A stretch of DNA of 6,898 nucleotides from Deltaproteobacteria bacterium. GTDB taxonomy: Bacteria > Desulfobacterota > DSM-4660 > Desulfatiglandales > HGW-15. Where the stretch lies: NCBI GenBank assembly GCA_019308525.1, contig JAFDIC010000214.1, positions 1 to 6,898 on the forward strand, read 5' to 3'. Under the pieces are notes generated by a model, which saw only the letters and a program-made list of their open reading frames with translations, made no database searches and was not told the origin of the DNA. Each line of letters begins with the position of its first letter. The first letter of the stretch is position 1. Shown piece after piece: positions 1 through 6,145 of this stretch. A program made the translations under genes and the position numbers.

Positions 1-620
1 TGCCATTTTCGCAAACCATTATCACTGTGCGGAATACAAAGCTTCAATCCATGATGAGGCCGAACAAGGTTAAAATACGATTGATAAAGGGTCATCTGGG
101 CCTTCAATCCCTCAGCCTTCTTGGAGAAGGCGATGGTCTTTCTGCTCAACCGCCTATTTTCATGGCGAAGGTTTAAATTATGACGCTCAATACAAACAGT
201 GCTAATCATTTCAAGGGGTACATCTCCATAAACACTTTGTTTGTATACCCCAATGACCCTGTGTCTTTCGTCCCTGTCTTTGACCACCTGAGCGTATCGC
301 AATTGTGGACAGGCAACAAGTTTGGCTCTCCGAGGTCTACCTCTTTTGCCTGTCCGGGGATATGTCTCAAGGATACAATGCCGCCTCTTGAGGGCTTCCC
401 CATAGCAGCCCAACCCATCACTGACCCACACAGGCCAAACCCCATCGGCAAAACGCCTCTCTGTGTCAACAATAAGAGGTTCACTCAACAAAGACTCTTT
501 GGTATCGATCATAAAAGAGACCATCATCCGATATTCTTTGGCAAAGGAAACCCCAACCCAGACTTCTCCTTCCAGAGTATTGCCCTCTGCCGTAGGGAGT
601 TTTTTTTGACAAATGTCCAT
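1..620 (-). CDS. IS1-like transposase, second (-1) reading frame, C-terminus cut by window edge
   Basis: Reading the minus strand one base back from 599 gives an open frame to the window edge (about 199 codons past the shift). It begins LPTAEGNTLEGEVWVGVSF and continues FAKEYRMMVSFMIDTKESL. It holds the rest of the DDE catalytic domain: VWPVWVSDGLGCYGEA supplies the second Asp (about residue 204 of the fused protein), and VCIERHNLNLRHENRRLSRK supplies the Glu (about residue 281) in the hallmark IS1 C-terminal block. An ATG at 620 is in this frame but has no good ribosome binding site. Expression therefore most likely needs a frame change at the A8 run, fusing it to the upstream frame into a protein of at least 342 residues. 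The frame has no stops and keeps family residues throughout, so it is either still used or only recently broken. Confidence 0.75.
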   Translation of the reverse strand, partial: MDICQKKLPTAEGNTLEGEVWVGVSFAKEYRMMVSFMIDTKESLLSEPLIVDTERRFADGVWPVWVSDGLGCYGEALKRRHCILETYPRTGKRGRPRRAKLVACPQLRYAQVVKDRDERHRVIGVYKQSVYGDVPLEMISTVCIERHNLNLRHENRRLSRKTIAFSKKAEGLKAQMTLYQSYFNLVRPHHGLKLCIPHSDNGLRKW

Positions 621-1027
621 AATGCATCCAATTCAACCTGGGATACCTTTAACTCCTTAAGAAGCATCTCATTTACCTGTTCACTATGCCCTGCTGCAAC
701 CTTTAACCAATGTCGAACCGTATCCAACTTCACATCTAAGACATCAGCTACACCCCTAAGAGGCATCCCTTTGACCAAAAGCTTAAGGGCCAGAAGAACC
801 TTCTCCTCTGGGGTACGCAGATCATAGAAGATGGTACCTGTCCTACTACAAAAAGACCCCCCACATACCTTGCAAAGGAATTTGCGTCTTTTTCCCCCTT
901 GTTTAGTTTGGATCGTTCCATTGGAAACAATGTTACCCCTACCTGTCTTACCATATAAAGGACATTTGGAGTTTGGACACGCTTCATTCTCTAAACTATA
1001 TTTTGGCCTTCTACCTCTTTTCGCCAT
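524..1027 (-). CDS. IS1-like transposase, first reading frame (zinc finger, HTH, first catalytic Asp)
   Basis: This is the DNA-binding part of the transposase, about 167 residues to its own stop. It opens MAKRGRRPKYS. Cys pairs at residues 17/22 and 52/55 form an InsA-type zinc finger, and residues about 70-110 (EEKVLLALKLLVKG...LDTVRHWLK) form the helix-turn-helix. VELDALWTFVKK contains the likely first catalytic Asp (D134). I chose the ATG at 1027 over the upstream TTG at 1078 because that TTG is inside the promoter -35 box, whereas 1027 follows a GGGGGTGAG ribosome binding site. After the A8 run at 600-607 this frame loses similarity and stops at 524, while the family similarity continues in the -1 frame. 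On its own the product lacks the second Asp and the Glu, so it could bind DNA and perhaps repress, but should not transpose. Confidence 0.8.
   Translation of the reverse strand: MAKRGRRPKYSLENEACPNSKCPLYGKTGRGNIVSNGTIQTKQGGKRRKFLCKVCGGSFCSRTGTIFYDLRTPEEKVLLALKLLVKGMPLRGVADVLDVKLDTVRHWLKVAAGHSEQVNEMLLKELKVSQVELDALWTFVKKNSLRQRAILWKEKSGLGFPLPKNIG
599..607 (-). other. A8-C run: frameshift or slippage site (or single-base deletion) in the transposase
   Basis: On the minus strand the run reads GTC AAA AAA AAC in the first frame, so it contains the heptamer A AAA AAC, the same slippery sequence IS1 uses for -1 ribosomal frameshifting. Slipping back one base joins VKKN to LPTAEG and restores the transposase. 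A CCCT/AGGG inverted repeat lies just downstream and could form a small hairpin. A ninth A would instead give an uninterrupted VKKKLPT frame, so a one-base deletion or a homopolymer sequencing error explains the break equally well. Transcriptional slippage on A8 is a third possibility. Confidence 0.65.
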
Positions 1028-1049
1028 CCTACTCACCCCCTGGGTAAAT

Positions 1050-1078
1050 AGGATAGCATATAGAGGATTATATGTCAA
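1050..1078 (-). promoter_or_regulatory. Sigma70-type promoter for the transposase
   Basis: On the minus strand there is a perfect TTGACA (1078-1073), a 17 bp spacer and TATCCT (1055-1050). Transcription would start near 1043, a few bases before the GGGGGTGAG ribosome binding site and the ATG at 1027. The promoter begins about 19 bp inside the predicted element end, as is common in small insertion sequences. Confidence 0.6.
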
Positions 1079-1097
1079 CTATTATAGGGTCACTACC
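1079..1097 (-). repeat. Putative terminal inverted repeat of the insertion sequence (one end)
   Basis: Read on the minus strand this is GGTAGTGACCCTATAATAG. The opening GGT and its position just upstream of the transposase promoter suit an IS1-family end. The partner repeat lies outside the window, so the repeat is inferred rather than seen. Confidence 0.35.
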
Positions 1098-1262
1098 GAG
1101 AAATTACCCCTTTTGAAAATTTTATCATAGTAATCATGCTCGGGCAACAAAATGGCCCCTTTTGTGGGGCGGGTTTATCAAATGCCAGCCGGTTGACTCC
1201 ACTCCCTAACCGTTGCCGAACAAATCTGGTATCCTTTGAAAATCCGATGGGTAAAGTAATCC
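1098..1262. other. Intergenic gap between the insertion sequence and the uppP promoter
   Basis: No coding potential or family similarity was recognised on either strand. The only structure is a short inverted repeat, GCCCC (1155-1159) and GGGGC (1166-1170), around a TTTTGT loop. It lacks a following T-run, so it is not a convincing terminator. Confidence 0.5.
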
Positions 1263-1290
1263 TTGACAAATTTTCCCCGGCCTATAAGAT
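1263..1290 (+). promoter_or_regulatory. Sigma70-type promoter for uppP
   Basis: A perfect TTGACA (1263-1268) is followed by a 16 bp spacer and TAAGAT (1285-1290). Transcription would start near 1297, leaving a leader of about 32 nt that includes the ribosome binding site at 1315-1321. This supports the TTG start at 1329 over the one at 1308. The promoter is outside the insertion sequence, so uppP does not depend on it. Confidence 0.6.
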
Positions 1291-1314
1291 TTTTCTGCCT
1301 GTAATCTTTGGGCG

Positions 1315-1321
1315 AAAGGGA
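1315..1321 (+). promoter_or_regulatory. Ribosome binding site that decides the uppP start
   Basis: AAAGGGA lies 7 nt before the TTG at 1329. The other in-frame TTG, at 1308, has no purine-rich site before it and is preceded by an in-frame TAA at 1302. Confidence 0.6.
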
Positions 1322-1328
1322 TTGGGCG

Positions 1329-2162
1329 TTGAATATTCTGCAGGCATTGGGGCTGGGGGTGTTGCAGGGGGTTACGGAGTTTCTGCCGATAAGCAGTTCA
1401 GGGCATCTTGTCCTGGGCAAGGCGATCCTCAATGTCCATACCAAAGGGGTTGCCTACGAGGTATTTGTCCACTTCGGAACGTTTCTGGCGATCTTGACGA
1501 TTTTCTGGGGCGATATTTGGCAAATGCTTAGGGCATTGGGGCGTGCGCTGCGGCACCCGTCACCAAATAGTTGGCGTCGTAGCTATCGTGAAGACTTCTT
1601 TTTGCGGCTGGTGATCCTGATCGCACTGGGCACAATTCCGGCTGTGGTGGTCGGGCTGCTCTTTGAGAGTGAGATCGAGGCCGCCTTTTCGAATCCCTTG
1701 TTTGTCTCCGTCGCACTGATCATTACCGGCACCATACTGCTGGGCACACGCTGGAGTGGGCCTCGTGATACCCAGTTTGGCATGATGAGGGCGTTGCTGA
1801 TCGGTGTTGCCCAAAGTTTCGCCATCTTGCCGGGGATCTCGCGCTCAGGTTCTACCATCGCTGCCGCAATGTATTTGCGGGTGGACCGTAGCGAGGCCGC
1901 CCGTTTTTCGTTCCTGCTGGCTTTGCCAGCTATTCTCGGTGCCGCAGTGCTGGAAAGCGTGGAGTTGCTGCGAAGCGGTGTGCCCTCACAGCAGGCCGTC
2001 ACGTTGCTTGTAGGCACGATTGCCGCTTACATCTCCGGCATGATCGCGCTGAAATGGCTGTTGGGAGTGATCCGCCGCGGACGGCTTGACCGGTTCTCAT
2101 ACTACTGCTTCGCAGTGGGTCTAGTTTCCTTTGTCTGGTTCGCAAGAAGTGCTTTTCTCTGA
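1329..2162 (+). CDS. uppP: Undecaprenyl-diphosphatase UppP (BacA)
   Basis: UppP is an integral membrane enzyme that removes one phosphate from undecaprenyl diphosphate. This recycles the lipid carrier for peptidoglycan and other wall polymers and confers bacitracin tolerance. Both family signatures are present: QGVTEFLPISSSGHL at residues 13-27, with the catalytic-region Glu17 and His26, and LPGISRSGSTIAA with the key Arg at about 172. About eight hydrophobic segments follow the usual layout, and the 277-residue length is normal. The first Glu of the common EGxTEF motif is Gln here, a frequent variant. The TTG start at 1329 gives MNILQALGLGVLQG, which matches the typical family N-terminus and has a good ribosome binding site; a start at TTG 1308 would add seven residues. 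It has its own promoter and no operon partner in the window. Confidence 0.93.
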   Translation: MNILQALGLGVLQGVTEFLPISSSGHLVLGKAILNVHTKGVAYEVFVHFGTFLAILTIFWGDIWQMLRALGRALRHPSPNSWRRSYREDFFLRLVILIALGTIPAVVVGLLFESEIEAAFSNPLFVSVALIITGTILLGTRWSGPRDTQFGMMRALLIGVAQSFAILPGISRSGSTIAAAMYLRVDRSEAARFSFLLALPAILGAAVLESVELLRSGVPSQQAVTLLVGTIAAYISGMIALKWLLGVIRRGRLDRFSYYCFAVGLVSFVWFARSAFL

Positions 2163-2267
2163 TTCCTCAACCTTATCTTCCTTGAAAAGCTGATTAAATA
2201 TTGAGGGACCTTTGTCTCAAGGGGTCAGACCATCAATTTGTATTGGGTGGAAAATCGGCTATTTTTT

Positions 2268-2283
2268 GCTGAAGACCTTCAGC
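2268..2283. repeat. Short palindrome between uppP and the DUF2892 remnant
   Basis: GCTGAAGACCTTCAGC is a near-perfect inverted repeat with a stem of 6-7 bp. On the plus strand the T6 run (2262-2267) comes before the hairpin. On the minus strand the hairpin is followed by A residues. It is therefore not a standard intrinsic terminator in either direction. It may be a binding site or an RNA-end structure. The rest of 2163-2300 shows nothing else. Confidence 0.4.
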
Positions 2284-2300
2284 ACGAATCCCTTTCAGGG

Positions 2301-2465
2301 TCAGTATCCGACAAAGGCACCAGCCACCAAACAAGCGCCTATGATAATGGATAACGGCTTCCAAAATCCGGTCAGAAAAAGGCCCAAAGGAATAAGTATA
2401 ATCCCCAGGATAACACGGATAGCCCTCTCACCCCTGTTGACAGATTTGCCGACATTTAGAAAGGA
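2301..2465 (-). pseudogene. Remnant of a small DUF2892-type (YgaP-like) inner membrane protein
   Basis: The minus strand at 2456-2304 encodes 51 residues: NVGKSVNRGERAIRVILG, then IILIPLGLFLTGFW, then KPLSIIIGACLVAGAFVGY, ending at TGA (2301-2303). This matches the DUF2892 pattern (N-V-G...R-x-x-R-x-x-x-G, then two membrane helices with a charged or aromatic turn between). I see no ATG, GTG or TTG in frame before the conserved NVG: the frame upstream is TCC TTT CTA and then TAA at 2468-2466. An in-frame ATG (2486-2484) lies six codons before that TAA. The C-terminal CPLY tail of the family is missing, with TGA where its Cys would fall. The conserved protein pattern with broken ends suggests a decayed gene; a non-standard start is possible. 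Its function in the family is unknown. Confidence 0.6.
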
Positions 2466-2532
2466 TTATGTAAGATTTATTTCCATAACTATAGGATCTT
2501 TATCAGTAAAAGAGCTTGTTTTATATCAACTG

Positions 2533-2560
2533 TTGTGATATTACCTCAAAGGCCTATAAG
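2533..2560 (+). promoter_or_regulatory. Probable promoter for the MFS transporter gene
   Basis: TTGTGA (2533-2538), a 16 bp spacer and TATAAG (2555-2560) sit about 30 bp before the transporter start and are followed by a GGGGAG ribosome binding site at 2582-2587. The -35 box is imperfect, so this is a moderate prediction. Confidence 0.45.
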
Positions 2561-2592
2561 GACAGTGAGAATTCCGGATATGGGGAGAAGTA

Positions 2593-3762
2593 ATGGTTCC
2601 TTTTCGTTCTCATGTGCCATCCCTTCTTTTCCTTACGGGGATCTTTTTTCTAAATTTCCTTTCAAGGATAGTCTTGGCGCCCCTGCTGCCTGCGATTGAG
2701 GCAGAACTGAACGTGGGGCACGCAGAGGCAGGATCCTTTTTTCTCTTTATTTCCCTGGGTTACTTTGCGGGGCTTTTAGGTTCCGGGTTCGTTTCATCTT
2801 GTTTAACCCACAGAAGGACGATTATCCTCTCCTCGGTGGCCGTGGGCGGGTCACTTCTAGCTGTCTCCCTCAGCCATACCCTTTGGGGGATTCGATTACA
2901 ATTGATACTGTTGGGTTTAGCAGCAGGTTTTTATCTCCCATCAGGCATCGCCACCCTCACAACTATGGTGAGTTCAAGGGATTGGGGGAAGGCCATAGCC
3001 ATCCACGAACTAGCCCCCAACCTGAGCTTTATAGCAGCCCCTCTTGTGGCGGAGGGACTTATGCTATGGTTTTCCTGGCGTGGGGTCATGGCGCTGCTCG
3101 GGGGGGCCGCGGTGCTTGTTGGCGTGGCCTTTACACGCTTCGGGAAGGGCGGGACATTTCCCGGAGAAGCCCCCAGCCCAAAAACTCTCGGAGTTCTTCT
3201 CGCCCAGCCTTCTTTCTGGATCATGATGGTCCTTTTTAGCCTGGGCATTGGCGCAAGCCTCGGAGTCTATACCATGCTCCCTCTGTATCTGGTGGCTGAG
3301 CGGGGGCTGGAACGTAGCTGGGCCAATCAGTTGGTGGCCTTTTCCCGGATCGCAGGGCCGGCTGTTGCTTTTGTTGCAGGATGGGCGTCGGATAAACTGG
3401 GCCCAAAGCGGGCCCTGGGAGGTGTATTCCTGGCCACCGGCATGGCGACCGTGCTGTTAGGTATGGCCCGGGGGTTGTGGATTGTTCCTGTTTTGTTTTT
3501 ACAGCCTATGCTTGCCGTCTGCTTTTTCCCAGCGGGTTTCGCCGCCTTGGCTAAGGTTGGCCCTCCTCAAGTCCGGAACGTTGCAGTTTCCCTCACTATC
3601 CCCGTGGCCTTTCTCTTAGGAGGGGGGGCTATCCCAGCCGGAATTGGGATTATGGGAGAGGAGGGCCTCTTTTCACTGGGGATCACGTTCTTTGGCCTGT
3701 TACTCTTGGGAGGTATCATACTGCTACGGTATCTCAGATTTTATGAGGAAGCGGTCCAATGA
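2593..3762 (+). CDS. MFS transporter, substrate unknown
   Basis: This is a complete 389-residue major facilitator superfamily protein, normal in length, with twelve hydrophobic segments in two halves and no cleavable signal. The loop between helices 2 and 3 (GLLGSGFVSSCLTHRRT, about residues 60-76) is a weak version of MFS motif A: the usual Asp is absent. The matching loop in the second half (GWASDKLGPKRALGG, residues 263-277) is well kept. The ATG at 2593 is supported by GGGGAG 5 nt upstream. The gene is monocistronic on its strand and converges on the nitroreductase gene with a 29 bp gap and no visible terminator between them. The substrate (sugar, organic acid, drug or anion) cannot be read from the sequence. 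The Fsr-like gene at the window end is a different MFS branch by eye. Confidence 0.85.
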   Translation: MVPFRSHVPSLLFLTGIFFLNFLSRIVLAPLLPAIEAELNVGHAEAGSFFLFISLGYFAGLLGSGFVSSCLTHRRTIILSSVAVGGSLLAVSLSHTLWGIRLQLILLGLAAGFYLPSGIATLTTMVSSRDWGKAIAIHELAPNLSFIAAPLVAEGLMLWFSWRGVMALLGGAAVLVGVAFTRFGKGGTFPGEAPSPKTLGVLLAQPSFWIMMVLFSLGIGASLGVYTMLPLYLVAERGLERSWANQLVAFSRIAGPAVAFVAGWASDKLGPKRALGGVFLATGMATVLLGMARGLWIVPVLFLQPMLAVCFFPAGFAALAKVGPPQVRNVAVSLTIPVAFLLGGGAIPAGIGIMGEEGLFSLGITFFGLLLLGGIILLRYLRFYEEAVQ

Positions 3763-3791
3763 AAGGGCACATCTTTCTCCTTTACCTACCT

Positions 3792-4673
3792 TTAACGCCA
3801 CGTTACCTTCGCAGGGTCACGCTCTACGAGCCAATGGTATCTCACCTCCTGGTATCCGAGCGTCATCGCTCCGAAACATCGGTGCTCACGGGGAATGCCA
3901 AGCCGCTTCTTGATTCTGCGGTCGTTGTTTATTGCGCTTTCCAGGTACCCGTTGAAGCAGCATCCCACCCCCAGCGTGTGGGCCATCAGTGAGCAGTTAT
4001 AGAGTGCCAGCGCGCAGTTAAACGCTGAACAGGTGTCCCACGATTCGGCGTGGACCACCATCACTGCAGGTGCGTGATAAAACAAAGGGTCTTTTCCCTG
4101 TTCTATTAGTTCCTTCACGTGCTCAACCTTGGGGATGGATTCTTGCAGGTACTCCACCACCCTGCGGCCGGCCAACAGCCTCAACAGGAAGGCGCCGAGA
4201 CGTCCCCGGACCCGGGAAAAGACCTTTTCGTAAAACCGCATGGTCATCTCTCGTAACTGGGCGATCTCCTCCTGTGAGCCCAACACCACGTAGTGGACGT
4301 TTTGGCTGTTTCTTCCAGTTGGGGCGTATCGTCCAGCATCGAGGATTCGTTCTATTATTTCATCTGAGACAGGTTCATCCCGATAGGCTCGCACTGAGCG
4401 CCTCTCGCGAAGCAGGAGCAGGAGCGTGTCAGGAGAGGTGGCTGGGCCCGGTTCTGGCCATGGGCCCTTTTCGACGGCGGTTGCCTCATGGAGCACGGCT
4501 GCAGTTGGACAGACAGCCCCGCAGTGTCCGCAGCCAATACACCATCGGCCTCTCACTACTGACGCCTTTTCGTTCACCATATCGAGCACAAAGCTCGGGC
4601 AGAGCTCAACGCACAGGCCGCAGCCAATGCACTTTTCGGTAATTACCTCTGGTGGGGGATAGATGCGTTTCAT
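3792..4673 (-). CDS. Ferredoxin-nitroreductase fusion protein (2x[4Fe-4S] plus flavin domain)
   Basis: This 293-residue cytoplasmic redox protein has two parts. Residues 10-60 form a bacterial ferredoxin domain with two [4Fe-4S] motifs, CIGCGLCVELCP (C15, C18, C21, C25) and CIGCGHCGAVCP (C45, C48, C51, C55). From about residue 84 it is a nitroreductase-fold FMN domain. RRSVRAYRDEPVSDE (91-105) and APTGRNSQN (117-125) are the classical flavin-binding motifs. Such fusions pass electrons from the clusters to bound flavin, but the substrate varies between members and is not known here. The flavin domain is Cys-rich near its C-terminus (CSAFNCALALYNCS, GVGCC). The ATG start has GGAGG 10 nt upstream. 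The gene starts 31 bp after the radical SAM gene on the same strand and is probably co-transcribed with it, so the ferredoxin part may serve that enzyme (inference). Confidence 0.88.
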   Translation of the reverse strand: MKRIYPPPEVITEKCIGCGLCVELCPSFVLDMVNEKASVVRGRWCIGCGHCGAVCPTAAVLHEATAVEKGPWPEPGPATSPDTLLLLLRERRSVRAYRDEPVSDEIIERILDAGRYAPTGRNSQNVHYVVLGSQEEIAQLREMTMRFYEKVFSRVRGRLGAFLLRLLAGRRVVEYLQESIPKVEHVKELIEQGKDPLFYHAPAVMVVHAESWDTCSAFNCALALYNCSLMAHTLGVGCCFNGYLESAINNDRRIKKRLGIPREHRCFGAMTLGYQEVRYHWLVERDPAKVTWR

Positions 4674-4704
4674 GACTCACTTGCCTCCGTCCTTTACGAG
4701 CCTA

Positions 4705-6045
4705 CTATGGCATCAATTTTGACCGTATGAGTTTTATCTTATTCGCTACCTCATGATTTGGCGCACCAGATATGTCTACTTTGTGACCTGTTACGTAGGG
4801 AGCAACTGCATGCAGTATATCTTGGGTAAGACCGCCGTATTGTCCGATAAACGATCTCAATCTCGATGCCAAGCTGAAGGCCAGTTTTTCTTTTGGCGTG
4901 AGTGATAGATAATCGTCTATTACTTCGAGCATTTTCCTTCGGTCAAGGGGTAATGTTCCATTTACGTCCAACAGATTGGAGGCACTGTCGCTGACGATTT
5001 CACACTCAGCTTCGATACGTTCCACTATTATCCTGATTTCTTTTATGACTTGCTCCTCAGGTGCCTCAATAAAGTCGCCTCTTTGTACAGCGGCCGAAAG
5101 ACCTGTTTTGGGAAAGATCTCAAGGGACCTGAGTCTAATATAATCAGGGGCGATTGCAGTGAGGACCTTGGCAGTATCAATCGCATGTTCCTCAGACCAT
5201 TTTGCCCCTCCCAATCCCGGCATGACATAAACACAACAGGAAAGTCCGGCCTCTTTGACCTTCAGACAACCTTGTATATGTTCAGTGGCTGTGACGCCTT
5301 TTTTCATAAATTGGAGGACTGTATCATTTCCGCTCTCCAATCCGAAATGGATGCGGTGTAGGCCGGCTTCCTTAAACGCCCTCAGATCTTTTAAGTCCTT
5401 CTTAGCCGCCGATTTTGTTCTCCCGTATATGGTAAATCGGTTTAAAGTCGGAAAGGTATCCTTAATATACTTTATAGCTTCTGCAAAAAAATCGGGTGAT
5501 AGTAAAAGTGAGTTAGAATCGCCAAGAAAACACGCTTGTCCGCCGCCTAATTGCCAGTTCAGAATATGATAGACGCTGTCTTCTATGGTAGGTTTATCTT
5601 TAAACCAGGAGGCAAACCATACCAGCCGCTCGTCTTCTTCGTTCTCCACATCCATTGGTGATGGTGATGGGGGATCAGACTGCAGTGGTCGATTGTGGTC
5701 AGGAACCGTAATTGTTTGATCGGATTCTTTTTCTTCCATGTTCGCGGTTCGTATTTTTTCAATCAATATGGCGGCTTCTTGGTAACTTGTGTGCGCTGAA
5801 TACCCGGTTCCGATTCCATATTCGATCAACAAATCGTTTATAACCTTTGCCCTGTCTACATCCCTTTTTACCTCCTCGATACTTCTTCTGCTGAATTGTG
5901 CTCCGTATTTGTAGACCGGGCAAAAGAGACACCGGTTCCAGCCACAGTTCCGGGTCAATCTGAACGTAAGACTGCAGTTTTCCGTAGGCGGTCTGATAGA
6001 ACAAATTTCAAAAGGTTCCACGCTTGTCAGATCAATAGGGGCCAT
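4705..6045 (-). CDS. Radical SAM protein with CX4CX2C cluster motif, function unknown
   Basis: This 446-residue protein belongs to the Elp3/MiaB/HemN-like branch of radical SAM enzymes, which use a [4Fe-4S] cluster to cleave S-adenosylmethionine into a 5'-deoxyadenosyl radical. LTRNCGWNRCLFCPVYKYG holds the cluster cysteines C34, C39 and C42, spaced CX4CX2C rather than the usual CX3CX2C. Later barrel motifs are FLGDSNSLLL (173-182, at the GGE-like strand), FTIYGRTKS (204-212), GLHRIHFGLESGND (228-241) and VYVMPGLGG. Between the cysteines and the first of these lies about 130 residues, including a hydrophilic, acidic, Pro-rich stretch (about 101-140) likely to be an insert. No B12, TRAM or SPASM domain is recognisable. 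The ATG at 6045 has little ribosome binding site but is the only suitable start. The gene has a strong promoter at 6091-6119 and leads an apparent operon with the ferredoxin-nitroreductase. Confidence 0.85.
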   Translation of the reverse strand: MAPIDLTSVEPFEICSIRPPTENCSLTFRLTRNCGWNRCLFCPVYKYGAQFSRRSIEEVKRDVDRAKVINDLLIEYGIGTGYSAHTSYQEAAILIEKIRTANMEEKESDQTITVPDHNRPLQSDPPSPSPMDVENEEDERLVWFASWFKDKPTIEDSVYHILNWQLGGGQACFLGDSNSLLLSPDFFAEAIKYIKDTFPTLNRFTIYGRTKSAAKKDLKDLRAFKEAGLHRIHFGLESGNDTVLQFMKKGVTATEHIQGCLKVKEAGLSCCVYVMPGLGGAKWSEEHAIDTAKVLTAIAPDYIRLRSLEIFPKTGLSAAVQRGDFIEAPEEQVIKEIRIIVERIEAECEIVSDSASNLLDVNGTLPLDRRKMLEVIDDYLSLTPKEKLAFSLASRLRSFIGQYGGLTQDILHAVAPYVTGHKVDISGAPNHEVANKIKLIRSKLMP

Positions 6046-6090
6046 TTCGTATCGTTATTATGGACTGAGGAGTTACGTTTTGATGATGTG

Positions 6091-6119
6091 AGTATAGGAG
6101 AGAGATAGAAATGTGTCAA
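6091..6119 (-). promoter_or_regulatory. Strong sigma70-type promoter for the radical SAM / nitroreductase operon
   Basis: On the minus strand there is a perfect TTGACA (6119-6114), a spacer of exactly 17 bp and TATACT (6096-6091). The start would fall near 6084, giving a leader of about 38 nt before the ATG at 6045. It is the best promoter match in the window and separates this operon from the Fsr-like gene upstream. Confidence 0.65.
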
Positions 6120-6145
6120 TAAAGCAGCAGCTTACATCCCTTGTG

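Larger units (their letters stand above)
1..1097 (-). mobile_element. IS1-family-like insertion sequence, partial (far end outside window)
   Basis: The segment carries a transposase with the IS1 InsA/InsB architecture: a Cys zinc finger, a helix-turn-helix, then a DDE domain ending in the typical ERHNLNLR...RRLSRKT block. Read on the minus strand, the transposase-proximal end is placed at 1097. There the sequence GGTAGTGACC resembles the start of IS1-type terminal repeats (GGT followed by a purine-rich stretch) and lies immediately outside the transposase promoter. The opposite end is beyond position 1, so neither the matching inverted repeat nor a target-site duplication can be checked. The family call is strong; the exact boundary is an estimate. 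Confidence 0.75.

Noticed and set aside
180..827. Long plus-strand open frame of 215 codons across the transposase region
   Set aside because: It is the antisense shadow of the transposase. The minus-strand frames carry the zinc finger, HTH and DDE motifs, while the plus-strand product has no recognisable pattern.
1155..1170. GCCCC/GGGGC hairpin as a terminator
   Set aside because: Only five base pairs, with no T-run after it in either direction.
1136..1531. Plus-strand open frame overlapping the uppP promoter and 5' end
   Set aside because: It is out of frame with uppP, covers its promoter, and has no recognisable domain.
2212..2538. Plus-strand 108-codon open frame downstream of uppP
   Set aside because: Its product shows no family pattern and no ribosome binding site, and the opposite strand in the same place encodes the DUF2892-like sequence.
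3101..3107. G-run in the MFS gene (and a similar one near 3620) as a possible frameshift
   Set aside because: The reading frame and the helix pattern continue unbroken across both runs.
4070..4642. Plus-strand 190-codon open frame opposite the ferredoxin-nitroreductase gene
   Set aside because: Arg/Pro/Ser-rich composition typical of an antisense frame; the minus strand has both cluster motifs and flavin motifs.
5655..5672. Short GGTGAT-type repeat in the radical SAM gene
   Set aside because: It is only a few repeat units encoding the SPSP stretch of the insert, too short to call a tandem repeat or a phase-variable tract.
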